Origin: JBEKYD01 sp049509915
GTDB taxonomy: Bacteria > Acidobacteriota > Terriglobia > Bryobacterales > Bryobacteraceae
DNA: 8,094 bases
Direction: 5' to 3'
NCBI GenBank assembly: GCA_049509915.1
Contig: JBEKZL010000307.1
Location: 1-8,094, forward strand
Shown: positions 1 through 6,098 of the stretch, in pieces
Layout of the letters: each line of letters opens with the position of its first letter
Position numbering within the stretch: the stretch's first letter is position 1
Translations under genes and position numbers: made by a program
The notes under the pieces: model-generated
What the model saw: only the letters and a program-made list of their open reading frames with translations
Databases searched by the model: none
What the model was told of the DNA's origin: nothing

Positions 1-587
1 TCGATGTCGGCCGGGCGCACCACCCCCCTCACGGTGATCGTCTGCCGCTCCGAGTTGATCGACAAGTCCCTGGCCGCTTCGATTACCAGGGCGCCATTGG
101 GAAGCACGCCGACCACGCGCGCCGTGAGCGTCGTGGTGATGGTAGTGGTGCGGCTGGTGGTGCCTTGCCCGTTCAGTTCGGTATCCCCGGAAGTGTTGGC
201 CAGGTTGGCCAGCGCCCCGGTAGCGCTTTTGACGCCTGCCAGCGCGGTGATCGAGTTCACGGTGCTCGAAACCCGTTTGGTCTGAGTGGCGCCGGTGACT
301 ACAGCGGACGCCTGTTCGGCAACCACGATGGTGAGCACATCGTCCACCTGGCTGGCGCGCACGTCGCGCGCGGCGTCGGCCAGCCGGGACCCGGGCTGCC
401 AGATGGCGCCCGGCGTGGCAGGGGGAGCTTCCGCCTGCCGAGCCAGCGATTGCGCCACATAGCGGTCGAGCGGGCTCTGCCCTGGAGGATTGTCCTTTTT
501 CTTTTTGGCTTCGAGCGGCCACAATAGCAGCCATAGGAGGCATAAGATGCCAATCAGCCAACGTCCCTTCGATCCTCGTGCGTTCAT
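1..587 (-). CDS. flgH: Flagellar L-ring protein FlgH (3' end outside window)
   Basis: FlgH forms the L-ring, the outer-membrane bushing around the distal rod. The visible 195 codons start with a basic n-region and a long hydrophobic stretch (residues 11-25, very Leu/Trp-rich) followed by KKKK, which looks like a signal peptide possibly cut after LEA at 25-27. The family pattern follows: DVRASQVDDVLTIVVAE at 75-91, the Thr-rich GQGTTSRTTTITTTLTARVV at 140-159, then VLPNGALVIEAARDLSIN at 161-178 and TVRGVVRPADI at 185-195. About 40 residues are missing off the left edge, compared with roughly 230 in enterobacterial FlgH. The ATG overlaps the flgA stop as ATGA, so translation is probably coupled. 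Oddity: FlgH is normally a lipoprotein, but the only Cys (16) sits inside the hydrophobic core preceded by L, not A/G/S, so no lipobox is seen. The identification is firm; lipid status is inferred. Confidence 0.93.
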   Translation of the reverse strand, partial: MNARGSKGRWLIGILCLLWLLLWPLEAKKKKDNPPGQSPLDRYVAQSLARQAEAPPATPGAIWQPGSRLADAARDVRASQVDDVLTIVVAEQASAVVTGATQTKRVSSTVNSITALAGVKSATGALANLANTSGDTELNGQGTTSRTTTITTTLTARVVGVLPNGALVIEAARDLSINSERQTITVRGVVRPADI

Positions 588-1459
588 TGCGTTCCCCCAT
601 CCGGCGCGGTCGTGACCCGGACTCTGCCCGGCCCCATCACGCGCGCCAGAAACCGTTTGTGCGAAGACGGATTGAGCACCGCGACCGCTTCGCCGATATC
701 GCCAGCCGCCTCGGACTCGGCCTCCAACACCAGACGAGCACCTTCGACGGCGACCTCGACCGTCACCGTCTGCCCCCGCATGACCGCCCGAGCCGGCTCC
801 AACTGGTCGGCACGAATGGCGCCACCGGCCGGAACGGCAACCCGCGGCCAGCGTCCGGTCACCGCCGCGGCCGATTCGGCGTATGGCACTGCCGACGGTA
901 ACGCCTCGACCAAAGTCTCGGCAACCGCTGCCGCCGGAATCGGTCCGCCCGGAACCAGATCGGCCACCGCCATCACGCGGCGCATCTTCAGGCTAAGCTT
1001 CACCTTCGCCCACACCGTAAAATGCCGGTTGGAGGCATACTCCACCCAGCCCGGCCATATCGCCGCGGTTGGAGAGCCGCGCAGGGTGCGCGGATCGAAG
1101 TGAAAGGGACCTTCCGGCACCGGTTGGCGGCTGTAGTCCAGCAACTCGATGCCGGCTTCGGGCAGAAGCCGCCTCATGGCTTCCAGCAAGCGTGCCGGAT
1201 CTACAGGCATCGTCTTGCGGGTGACGCAGATTTCCTCTTCGGGCGGCTCCGGCACCGCAAACCGGGCCGCCAGCCGCCGCAGTTCCGGCCCGCGGAAGAT
1301 CCGCGTAAATCCCGGTTCCGGGGCAGGCGCTAAAGCCGTGTCGCCGGCCGCCGCGGCGAGCTCGGGATAGGCGGCTGCCAGATCCCGCCCCTCGATCCGG
1401 TCCGCTTTCGGCGCCACCGCGAGGCAGCCCGTCATCGCAAATAGAGCGAGGGGCATCAT
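584..1459 (-). CDS. flgA: Flagellar basal body P-ring formation protein FlgA
   Basis: FlgA is the periplasmic chaperone for assembly of the FlgI P-ring. The 291-residue product has an N-terminal region (about 20-150) including ICVTRKTMPVDPARLLEAMR, then the typical FlgA C-terminal part: an SAF-like segment at about 160-222 (VPAGGAIRADQLEPARAVMRG) and the terminal beta domain at about 228-285 (EAESEAAGDIGEAVAVLNPSSHKRFLARV is its core). It is longer than the 219-residue E. coli protein because of the N-terminal part. The start is fixed: its ATG overlaps the flgG stop (ATGA) and an in-frame stop lies only three codons upstream. The signal sequence is unusual: residues 1-16 are hydrophobic with no Lys/Arg in the n-region, with possible SPase I cleavage after AVA (14-16), yet AMTGC (8-12) also fits a relaxed lipobox. 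The stop overlaps the flgH start. Between flgG and flgH this is a standard flagellar arrangement. Confidence 0.9.
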   Translation of the reverse strand: MMPLALFAMTGCLAVAPKADRIEGRDLAAAYPELAAAAGDTALAPAPEPGFTRIFRGPELRRLAARFAVPEPPEEEICVTRKTMPVDPARLLEAMRRLLPEAGIELLDYSRQPVPEGPFHFDPRTLRGSPTAAIWPGWVEYASNRHFTVWAKVKLSLKMRRVMAVADLVPGGPIPAAAVAETLVEALPSAVPYAESAAAVTGRWPRVAVPAGGAIRADQLEPARAVMRGQTVTVEVAVEGARLVLEAESEAAGDIGEAVAVLNPSSHKRFLARVMGPGRVRVTTAPDGGTQ

Positions 1460-2247
1460 TTGGCGAGACTATTCACTTGCTGGTACATATTGTCGGCCGC
1501 GGTCACCACCTTGGAATTGGCTTCATATCCGCGTTGCGCCTGAATCAGGTTGATGAACTCGTTGACTATCGAAACGTTGGATTGTTCGACGTATCCCTGC
1601 AGCAGCGACCCCATGCCATCCGGTCCGCCGGGAACACCCACCGTGGCCGTTCCCGAAGCGTCGGTCGGTTCGTAGAGACCGCCACCCAGACTGTTCAAGC
1701 CGGCCGGGTTTTGAAAGTTCGCCAGTTGAATCTGCCCTGCCTGCTGCACGGCGGATTGATTGGGCAGGGTATAGGATACGGTTCCGTCCTGCGCAATGGT
1801 GACTTGTTGGGCATCGGCCGGAATGGTGATCTGGGGCTGAAGCGGATAGCCGCTGGAATTGACGATGTTGCCGTTCATGTCGAGCTGGAACTGGCCGGCG
1901 CGAGTGTAGGCCAACTGGCCATTGGGCTGCTGAATCTGAAAGAAACCGTTGCCCTGGATGACCACGTCGAGAGGGTTGTCGGTCTCCGAGAAGGCGCCCT
2001 CAGTAAAGATGATCTCGTTTGAGGTAGGCCGCGCACCCAGTCCCAGTTGTAGGCCGGCCGGGGTAACGGTCTGTTGGCTCGAGGCCGATCCCGGCTGCAA
2101 CACGCTCTGATACATAAGGTCCTGAAACTGCGCGCGCCGGTACTTGTACCCCACCGTATTGGCGTTGGCCAGGTTGTTGGCGATGTTGTCGACGTTCATT
2201 TCCTGCGCCTGCATTCCGCTGGCGGCGCTGTAGAGTGCTCGTATCAT
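1456..2247 (-). CDS. flgG: Flagellar distal rod protein FlgG
   Basis: FlgG polymerises into the distal rod that crosses the periplasm inside the P- and L-rings. The 263-residue length matches the family (260 in E. coli). Both conserved ends are visible: the N-terminal helix MIRALYSAASGMQAQEMNVD followed by NIANNLANANTVGYKYRRAQF (21-41), and the C-terminal EQSNVSIVNEFINLIQAQRG (221-240) followed by YEANSKVVTAADNMYQQVNS (241-260). Mid-protein signatures are NPLDVVIQGNGFFQI (91-105) and YTRAGQFQLDMNGNIV (114-129). The start is supported by a GAGGAGAGG ribosome-binding site 6 nt upstream. It lies 87 bp downstream of flgF and overlaps flgA by 4 bp at its end, so flgG-flgA-flgH are probably co-translated. 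Nothing in it is truncated or aberrant. Confidence 0.97.
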   Translation of the reverse strand: MIRALYSAASGMQAQEMNVDNIANNLANANTVGYKYRRAQFQDLMYQSVLQPGSASSQQTVTPAGLQLGLGARPTSNEIIFTEGAFSETDNPLDVVIQGNGFFQIQQPNGQLAYTRAGQFQLDMNGNIVNSSGYPLQPQITIPADAQQVTIAQDGTVSYTLPNQSAVQQAGQIQLANFQNPAGLNSLGGGLYEPTDASGTATVGVPGGPDGMGSLLQGYVEQSNVSIVNEFINLIQAQRGYEANSKVVTAADNMYQQVNSLAK

Positions 2248-2253
2248 GTGCTA

Positions 2254-2262
2254 CCTCTCCTC
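2254..2262 (-). promoter_or_regulatory. Ribosome-binding site of flgG
   Basis: Read on the minus strand this is GAGGAGAGG, a strong Shine-Dalgarno sequence ending 6 nt before the flgG ATG. It fixes the flgG start and contrasts with flgF, which has none. Confidence 0.8.
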
Positions 2263-2334
2263 GGCAAGCGACGCCGGTCGGCTGGCCGGCCTCCTTGTAT
2301 TCCACGTCCCCGGCTTCATCGTCGTCCCCGCTTT

Positions 2335-3063
2335 TTAAATTTTGGCTACCTGCTCGATGGCTTCTTTGTTCATGTCGTTAGCCATCGAGACGGCCTTTTG
2401 CAGCATTTCGAACTGCCTCATAATACTGACCAGTCGAATGGCCGATTCGGCCGTGCCGGTATTGGAGCTTTCCAGCTTTCCTTGCTCCACCGAAGCCGGG
2501 GCGGGCGCCGGCAGTGTCGTCGCCGGATCGCCGAGCCGAAAATAATTGGTCCCCTGCTTGCGTAGACCGCGCGCTCCCGGAAAGTCGACCACCTGCAATT
2601 GGCCTACGATATTACCGCTCTGGCGCACGGTGCCATCCGCGGAGATGTCGATCGGCAGGGAACCGGCGAGCGTTAGCGCTTTCCCGTCGGTACCGGCCAA
2701 CGGGTAGCCTTCCGTAGTGGTGAGCTTGCCATCGGCCGCCAGACGGAAGCTGCCATTGCGCGTGTATAAGGAGCCTCCCGGCCCCTGGACGGCAAAAAAG
2801 CCGCTTCCCGAAAGTGCTACATCGAGAGCGTTGCCGGTGGTTTGAAGCGTGCCCTGGCTGAGATCGACCCAGGGACGCTCGATCACGGGCATGGTGGAAT
2901 CCGGATCGCCCCCTTCGGCCTCCGGAGCCAGATAAAGGCTGTAGAACTCGCGGTCAGCCTTGTACCCGCCGGTAGACGCGTTTGCCACATTGTTCGCCAC
3001 CAGATCGAGCGACTCCATCCGAGAGCGAAGCCCGCTAGCCGCGATCGCCGTAAGAGAATCCAT
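2335..3063 (-). CDS. flgF: Flagellar proximal rod protein FlgF
   Basis: FlgF is a rod subunit between the proximal rod proteins and FlgG. The 242-residue product has the rod/hook N-terminal helix with LDLVANNVANASTGGYKADR (19-38), the hook-basal-body core GNALDVALSGSGFFAVQGPG (77-96), YTRNGSFRLAADGKL (100-114), and a C-terminal helix containing SNTGTAESAIRLVSIMRQFE (200-219). FlgF is preferred over FlgG because a clear FlgG follows it, the length suits FlgF (251 in E. coli), and the C-terminal SNT replaces the SNV that is usual in FlgG. The ATG at 3063 gives the full conserved N-terminus, but no Shine-Dalgarno sequence precedes it; a sigma-54-like element would place the transcript start about 5 nt upstream. 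It is the first gene of the leftward operon. Confidence 0.92.
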   Translation of the reverse strand: MDSLTAIAASGLRSRMESLDLVANNVANASTGGYKADREFYSLYLAPEAEGGDPDSTMPVIERPWVDLSQGTLQTTGNALDVALSGSGFFAVQGPGGSLYTRNGSFRLAADGKLTTTEGYPLAGTDGKALTLAGSLPIDISADGTVRQSGNIVGQLQVVDFPGARGLRKQGTNYFRLGDPATTLPAPAPASVEQGKLESSNTGTAESAIRLVSIMRQFEMLQKAVSMANDMNKEAIEQVAKI

Positions 3064-3078
3064 GCCGGCATAGGGAAA

Positions 3079-3095
3079 TGCAACCGAAAGACCAA
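3079..3095 (-). promoter_or_regulatory. Candidate sigma-54 promoter for flgF-flgG-flgA-flgH
   Basis: On the minus strand the sequence is TTGGTCT, TTCGG, TTGCA. The invariant GG (3093-3092) and GC (3081-3080) are 12 bp apart as sigma-54 requires, and the -12 box is a full TTGCA, but the -24 box keeps only YTGG of YTGGCAC. With C3080 as -12, transcription would start near 3068, five bases before the flgF ATG. It is weaker than the plus-strand counterpart; support comes mainly from position and symmetry. Confidence 0.45.
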
Positions 3096-3155
3096 ATCGC
3101 GAAACCCCGGAAGCGCTGCAAAACCGAAGAGTTGGCCGGCGCCAGCCCGCCCATC

Positions 3156-3242
3156 GCGGCAGAATCTTGCCGCTGCCTTTTCCGGCGCGGCAAATTCCTG
3201 GCGCGCAACTCGCGGTAACCAGCTGAAAAGAGGATCTGCCGC
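3156..3242. promoter_or_regulatory. Cluster of four GCGGCA/TGCCGC half-sites, candidate activator-binding region
   Basis: GCGGCA occurs at 3156-3161 and 3187-3192, and its complement TGCCGC at 3168-3173 and 3237-3242. The first two form an inverted repeat with a 6-bp spacer. The second and third are the core of a larger imperfect inverted repeat (3162-3197). The cluster lies upstream of both divergent sigma-54-like promoters, where an AAA+ enhancer-binding protein would be expected to act. The activator's identity cannot be read from the sequence. Confidence 0.35.
3162..3197. repeat. Imperfect inverted repeat in the divergent intergenic region
   Basis: GAAT-c-TTGCCGC-t-GCC (3162-3177) is complementary to GGC-GCGGCAA-ATTC (3184-3197) around a TTTTCC loop: 14 paired positions with two single-base bulges in the left arm. 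Its centre, near 3180, is about 92 bp from the predicted plus-strand start and 112 bp from the minus-strand start. No T-run follows on either side, so it is not a typical intrinsic terminator. A shared operator or enhancer is the more natural reading. Confidence 0.5.
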
Positions 3243-3244
3243 GA

Positions 3245-3261
3245 CTGGCACGCCCGCTGCA
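3245..3261 (+). promoter_or_regulatory. Candidate sigma-54 promoter for fliK operon
   Basis: The sequence CTGGCACG-CCCG-CTGCA closely matches the sigma-54 consensus YTGGCACGRNNNTTGCW: the whole -24 box YTGGCACG is present, and the -12 box is CTGCA, one base off TTGCA. The GG (3247-3248) and GC (3259-3260) are at the required spacing. With C3260 as -12, the predicted start is near 3272, next to the proposed GTG of fliK, implying a leaderless or nearly leaderless message or a misassigned start codon. Confidence 0.65.
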
Positions 3262-3272
3262 TAAGACTCAGC

Positions 3273-6098
3273 GTGACCACCGCCGTTCCGTCCATTTCGA
3301 TATCAGCTCTTCTGGGCTTCTTCGATCCGGCGCTGGCCGCCACGGGCAACGCCGGAACGCGGACCGTCTCTTCAACCGGCACGGCGGGGGATGGCACGGC
3401 GCCGGCAGCAAGGGGCAGTGCCTTCCAGCTCCTTCTCGACACTCCATCCGAGCCCGCTGACGGACCGCTCGAAACGGTCCCGGCCAAGGGGGGGAGCACG
3501 CCTGGGCCGGCTCTGGTACTGTCACCACGAAGCCGACCGAGCACACTCGAACCCGTTCTTGCGGCCGCGCGAGCCTCAACTGCTCCGGCGTTTCCGTCCG
3601 CAGCCGCGATTGCGCTCTCATCTTCCCACCGGGAATCGGGCTCAGCCGTCGCGGATGCCCGGCCAACCCCTCACCGACGAGGCACCGCCTCCCCGGCCGC
3701 TTGCTCTGCTTCACCGAAAGCCGCGATTGCGTCCTCTTCTTCCCGCCCGGAATCGGCCACCGCCCGCTCTGTGGTGTCGGATGCCCGGTCAGCCCCTCCA
3801 CAACGAAATTCCGTTGCCAACACCGGAACCGAAGTCGACGCCTCCGCGGCCGCTTCCTCTGTTTCACCGGAAGCCGCGATTGCGTCCTCTTCTTCCCGCC
3901 CGGAATCGGCCACTGCCCGCTCTGTAGTGTCGGATGCCCGATCAGCTCCTTCACAACGAAATTCCGTTGCCGGCCTCGGGAGCGAAGACGCCGCCTCCCC
4001 GGCCGCTTCCTCTATTTCACCGGAAGCCGCGACTGTGTCCTCTCCTGCCCCCCGGGAATCGGCCAGTGCCCGCTTAGCGGCAGCGGACGTCCAGCCAACC
4101 GCTCCACAACGAAATTCCGTTGCCGGCCTCGGGAGCGAAGACGCCGCCTCCCCGGCCGCTTCCGCTGTTTCACCGGAAGCCGCGACTGCGTCCTCTCCTG
4201 CCCCCTGGGAATCGGCCAGTGCCCGCTTAGCGGCAGCGGACGCCCAGCCAACCGCTCCACAACGAAATTCCGTTGCCAACCTCGGAATTGAAGGCGCCGC
4301 CTCCCCGGCCGCTTCCTCTACTTCACGCGAAGACGCAATAACGCCCTCATCTTCGCACTGGGAATCGGCCAGTGCCCGCTCGGCAGTCGCGGACGCCCAG
4401 CCAGCCCCTCCCCATCAAGAATCCGTTACCGACCACGGAATTGAAGGCGCCGCATACTCGGTCGCTTCCGCCACTCTCCGGCGAACTCCGGTTGTCTTCC
4501 TTGCAGCCGAAGGCGCCGCCTACCCGGCCGCTTCCTCCAGCCCGGCCCTTTTGCCCGGCTACGCCGTGCTGTCGCAACGGAAAGGCCCGGACACAGCGGC
4601 GTGGGCAGCGGATGCAGGGGCGGCCGGAAACGCCAGTTCCGGTGTGGCGGCGAGGGCCGGTAGGCCCCGCCAAACACCGCAGAGTCCGGCTAGCCTCACA
4701 GCGGCCGTGGCGCCGGACAATTCCGGACCCGGGGAAACGGTTCGATCCGCGGGCACGAAATCCCGCCGCCGCGCGTCGCAAGACTCCTTCGTCCAGGCCG
4801 CCACGTCGGCCGGCGAAACATCGGCCCTGACTCCTCCACCGGTCATTCTGCCGGCCGGGCTGATAAATCCGGGCGCCGCGAGATCGGATTCCAGTCCCGC
4901 GCGCCAACCCATGGATCGACAACTCTCTCGCGATCGAGCCGCCATGGCATTTCCCCTTCAGGCCGATGTCCCATCGGCGCCAGCGCCATCGGCCGTTTTG
5001 GCGACACCGCTTTCAGCCGCTGCGCAGGTTTTGCCGCCGACTCAAGCGGCGGCAGGCGAGTTGTCGGCACCTTCGAACATCCCCTCGGAGCCGCACCTCG
5101 CGGCCGGGGCGGATCGCGGTTCCCCGGCGGGGCCACGGTATGAATCTTTGCAGCCGGAAAGCTCCGTGAAGCCGGCGCGCCTCGCGGGTCCAGAGTTCTC
5201 ACCGGCCGCTCGTGCGGCTTCGAGCGCCCCGTTGGCCTTTCAGGCGAGACTGACGTTTCCCGAGTCAAAGTCCCTCGCCGCCTTCGCGGTTTCGGCCGGG
5301 CCGGTCCCGGCGTCGTACCGGAGCCGCACCGCGCCGTACCGGGAGTCTGGTCCACAGGCGGTCAGCGCGTCGGTATCCGGCGGCCCGGCGCGTCGCGGCT
5401 CCGCCGGAGAGCAGGCGGAGGCGCTAGCCGCCGATCGCGATGCGTCGGTGGCGGACGATTCGCTTCCGGACCGGCCCCAGACGGCTTCGAATCCGCGCGG
5501 AACCAGCCGTCCAGAGCCAGCCGAAACGGCCGCGTCGGCGGTGGGACCGCTTACCACCGAGGCCGGCAACCTGCTCTCGGCGATGGCGCCGATGCAGCCA
5601 CCGCTCCGCCCCGCCGTTCCGACAATTGCCGGGGACTCTCCGGTCCCGCCACGGCCTCCGGCCGAGTCCGGCGCCCCGGCGGCTTTGTCCGCCGCCACGG
5701 TGAATCGTGGAATCCAGTTGCAGGTGGGCTCCGGCGCGGGCGGCGTGGCGGTGCGCGTGACGGAGCGCGCTGGCGAGGTCCGGGTCGAGGTTCGCACTCC
5801 AGACAGCCAACTGACTAGCGCGTTACGGCAGGAGCTGCCAGCGCTGGCCACGCGATTCGCCGAGAGCGGTTTCCATGCCGCCATCTGGCATCCTGCGTCG
5901 GCTTCCACGCTGTCGCCGAATGCGGCTGACAAGAGCGCCTCGGCCAACGCGGACGGCCAGGGCGGGCAAAAACAGGGGCAGCAACAACAACAGCAACAAC
6001 AACAGCCGCCCGACCGACGGCCCAGGCAGTCTTCTCCGTCGCCGGATAACGATACGAATCGAAAGGACTTTCAATGGTTATTCACCTCACTTCCATGA
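3273..6098 (+). CDS. fliK: Giant FliK-like flagellar hook-length control protein with tandem repeats
   Basis: FliK is exported through the flagellar secretion system, acts as a ruler for hook length and switches export from hook to filament substrates. This 941-residue protein is more than twice the length of Salmonella FliK (405). Residues 1-60 form the presumed export region, with FQLLLDTP at 51-58. Residues 101-418 hold degenerate and five full 51-residue tandem repeats. Residues 420-805 are Ala/Pro/Ser-rich and probably disordered. The C-terminal switch domain is at about 809-873 (VAVRVTERAGEVRVEVRTPD at 825-844, then LTSALRQELPALATRFAESG). A tail follows with nine Gln (903-911) and RKDFQWLFTSLP at the end. 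No internal Met occurs before 547. The GTG start lacks a Shine-Dalgarno sequence and an in-frame stop lies at 3216; no ATG alternative exists nearby. The assignment rests on the C-terminal domain, composition and position before flgD-flgE. Confidence 0.85.
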   Translation: MTTAVPSISISALLGFFDPALAATGNAGTRTVSSTGTAGDGTAPAARGSAFQLLLDTPSEPADGPLETVPAKGGSTPGPALVLSPRSRPSTLEPVLAAARASTAPAFPSAAAIALSSSHRESGSAVADARPTPHRRGTASPAACSASPKAAIASSSSRPESATARSVVSDARSAPPQRNSVANTGTEVDASAAASSVSPEAAIASSSSRPESATARSVVSDARSAPSQRNSVAGLGSEDAASPAASSISPEAATVSSPAPRESASARLAAADVQPTAPQRNSVAGLGSEDAASPAASAVSPEAATASSPAPWESASARLAAADAQPTAPQRNSVANLGIEGAASPAASSTSREDAITPSSSHWESASARSAVADAQPAPPHQESVTDHGIEGAAYSVASATLRRTPVVFLAAEGAAYPAASSSPALLPGYAVLSQRKGPDTAAWAADAGAAGNASSGVAARAGRPRQTPQSPASLTAAVAPDNSGPGETVRSAGTKSRRRASQDSFVQAATSAGETSALTPPPVILPAGLINPGAARSDSSPARQPMDRQLSRDRAAMAFPLQADVPSAPAPSAVLATPLSAAAQVLPPTQAAAGELSAPSNIPSEPHLAAGADRGSPAGPRYESLQPESSVKPARLAGPEFSPAARAASSAPLAFQARLTFPESKSLAAFAVSAGPVPASYRSRTAPYRESGPQAVSASVSGGPARRGSAGEQAEALAADRDASVADDSLPDRPQTASNPRGTSRPEPAETAASAVGPLTTEAGNLLSAMAPMQPPLRPAVPTIAGDSPVPPRPPAESGAPAALSAATVNRGIQLQVGSGAGGVAVRVTERAGEVRVEVRTPDSQLTSALRQELPALATRFAESGFHAAIWHPASASTLSPNAADKSASANADGQGGQKQGQQQQQQQQQPPDRRPRQSSPSPDNDTNRKDFQWLFTSLP
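3573..3695 (+). repeat. Degenerate, shortened copy preceding the fliK tandem repeat
   Basis: Residues 101-141 of FliK resemble the 51-residue unit but lack about 10 residues. The recognisable parts are AAAIALSSSHRES and VADARPTPHRRGTASP. It looks like an older, decayed copy at the left edge of the array. Confidence 0.55.
3696..4460 (+). repeat. Five tandem copies of a 153-bp (51-codon) repeat inside fliK
   Basis: The anchor CAACGAAATT starts at 3801, 3954, 4107 and 4260, and its diverged form at 4413: exactly 153 bp each time. In protein the copies are residues 142-192, 193-243, 244-294, 295-345 and 346-396, each of the form AASxxSPEAA, then SSxxxRESAxAR, AVADAQPxAPQRNSV, xxLGxExAASP. Copies 1 and 2 agree at 41 of 51 residues and copies 3 and 4 at 43 of 51, while copy 5 is more diverged. 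Because the unit is a multiple of three, frame is preserved and other frames also stay open, giving spurious ORFs on both strands. Confidence 0.95.
4461..4526 (+). repeat. Truncated sixth copy of the fliK repeat
   Basis: Residues 397-418 begin like a repeat (VASATLRR) and end like one (AAEGAAYP), but the middle 29 residues are missing, consistent with an in-frame 87-bp deletion. A further repeat start (AASSSPA) follows at residue 419 and then similarity fades. Confidence 0.6.
5979..6005 (+). repeat. CAG/CAA trinucleotide run encoding nine Gln in FliK
   Basis: Nine consecutive glutamine codons (CAG and CAA mixed, in a CAG-CAA-CAA-CAA pattern repeated) encode residues 903-911, C-terminal to the switch domain and before a basic, Pro-rich segment. 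This is a simple-sequence tract that may vary in length by slippage. Confidence 0.85.
6062..6067 (+). promoter_or_regulatory. Ribosome-binding site inside the end of fliK
   Basis: AAAGGA ends 6 nt before the ATG at 6074 and lies within the last codons of fliK. It favours the 6074 start of the downstream gene over an alternative in-frame ATG at 6095, which overlaps the fliK stop as ATGA but has no such site. Confidence 0.65.

Larger units (their letters stand above)
3064..3272. other. Divergent intergenic region between flgF and fliK
   Basis: This 209-bp region separates the two operons and is the only plausible place for their control. From left to right it holds a minus-strand sigma-54-like element (3079-3095), two loosely similar copies of TGCAA..ACCGAA (from 3079 and 3117), the GCGGCA half-site cluster with an inverted repeat (3156-3197), and a plus-strand sigma-54-like element (3245-3261). 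Several short frames cross it but none has a usable start, ribosome-binding site or recognisable product. Confidence 0.7.

Noticed and set aside
2269..2290. GCCGG/CCGGC inverted repeat in the flgF-flgG gap as a terminator
   Set aside because: Only five paired bases with an internal mismatch and no T-run on either strand; flgF and flgG are expected to be co-transcribed.
2000..2305. 101-codon minus-strand frame starting in the flgF-flgG gap
   Set aside because: It overlaps the conserved N-terminus of FlgG in another frame; composition (Arg/Gln/Gly-rich) is that of a shadow frame.
2883..3251. Minus-strand frames crossing the divergent region upstream of flgF (2883-3251 and 3035-3544)
   Set aside because: They run through the flgF start or into the fliK N-terminus antisense, and would erase the only control region; no family similarity is evident.
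3671..4279. 202-codon open frame on the minus strand across the fliK repeats, and a 196-codon plus-strand frame at 3701-4291
   Set aside because: The 153-bp period keeps every frame in phase, so absence of one stop in a unit leaves the whole array open. Products are repetitive echoes with no ribosome-binding site or family motif.
5240..5947. 235-codon minus-strand frame opposite the fliK C-terminal half
   Set aside because: It is antisense to the FliK switch domain region, without signal, domain or upstream site.
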